Positions 63,905-64,000 of a stretch of DNA of 64,000 bases are shown piece after piece. The stretch covers positions 59,691,501 through 59,755,500 of the forward strand of contig CM075354.1 in the NCBI GenBank assembly GCA_037693485.1, read 5' to 3'. The notes under the pieces were generated by a model. The model saw only the letters and a program-made list of their open reading frames with translations. It had not been told where the DNA came from and searched no databases. A program made the position numbers and the translations under genes. Origin of the DNA: Kitagawia praeruptora (lineage: Eukaryota; Streptophyta; Magnoliopsida; Apiales; Apiaceae). The first letter of the stretch is position 1. Each line of letters starts with the position of its first letter.

Positions 63905-64000
63905 CTGGACCAACCCACTGATGAATTTGTGAGCGTTTCCTTTCTCAGCTGCTGATATAATTTCTGCTTCAGTTGTATCGCCTTCTTTTTCCCTAAGCAA
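63905..64000 (-). CDS. ABCB/MDR-type ABC transporter, penultimate exon (partial)
   Basis: 32 codons, continuing beyond the window: KEGDTTEAEIISAAEKGNAH and KFISGLVQ, the Q-loop-to-signature segment of NBD2, joined in frame to GYDTVVGERG of the last exon. Splice donor CAG then GTTAGT. The first residues, LLREKEGD, differ from the AYGKEGD usual here; a small indel upstream of 63985 or real divergence could explain it, and only 16 bases are visible to judge. Confidence 0.85.

Overview
This is nuclear DNA from a flowering plant, probably a eudicot, with a large repeat-rich genome. The evidence is nested Copia and Gypsy LTR retrotransposons, plant-type short introns, a CACTA transposon and the end of an ABCB/MDR transporter gene. 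The species cannot be named from the sequence. Almost the whole window is transposons inserted into one another; the only recognisable host gene is at the right edge (61490-64000, minus strand).

Layout from outside in. (1) An Athila-type Gypsy element on the minus strand occupies 7866-58265: gag and protease relics at 10266-13301, PBS at 14207-14224, left LTR 7866-8955, right LTR split into 14231-14377 and 56863-58265. (2) A Sirevirus-like Copia element (Copia-1, plus strand, 1-7865, left part outside the window) sits in its left LTR. (3) A Tat-lineage Gypsy element (plus, 14378-56857, target duplication GTCAT) sits in its right LTR. (4) A second Sirevirus-like Copia (Copia-3, plus, 18931-50755, duplication GATGG) cut the Tat element at the start of its second RNase H. 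(5) A third one (Copia-2, minus, 21278-35846, duplication GTTTT) cut the gag of Copia-3. (6) A CACTA transposon (40568-45671, duplication GAT) sits between pol and ORF3 of Copia-3 and carries exon fragments of two host genes, SAP30-like and Nup58-like. LTR pairs fit the order: 12 differences in 512 bp for Tat, 6 in 711 bp for Copia-3, none noticed in 1052 bp for Copia-2.

Right of the nest, 58266-60326 is unassigned and holds a dense cluster of ACGCAT/ATGCGT inverted pairs. A small Helitron-like element follows (60327-60776), then AT-rich DNA, then the last two exons of an ABCB transporter whose intron contains a solo LTR (62145-63424, duplication GGTGC).

The most notable point is that all three Copia elements carry, downstream of pol and in the same orientation, a large accessory gene (ORF3, about 1,100-1,330 codons) with a shared N-terminal domain, a low-complexity acidic middle, a coiled-coil part and a KGE peptide encoded by a polypurine-tract-like GGGGGAGA sequence. 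Copia-1 has it intact, Copia-2 has one in-frame amber codon, Copia-3 has a stop and a frameshift. Each element also has its own short repeated DNA motif shared between its LTRs and the DNA around ORF3. This matches the general plan of Sireviruses (extra 3' gene, multiple polypurine tracts, repeated motifs), but the ORF3 protein shows no obvious membrane segment and I know no function for it.
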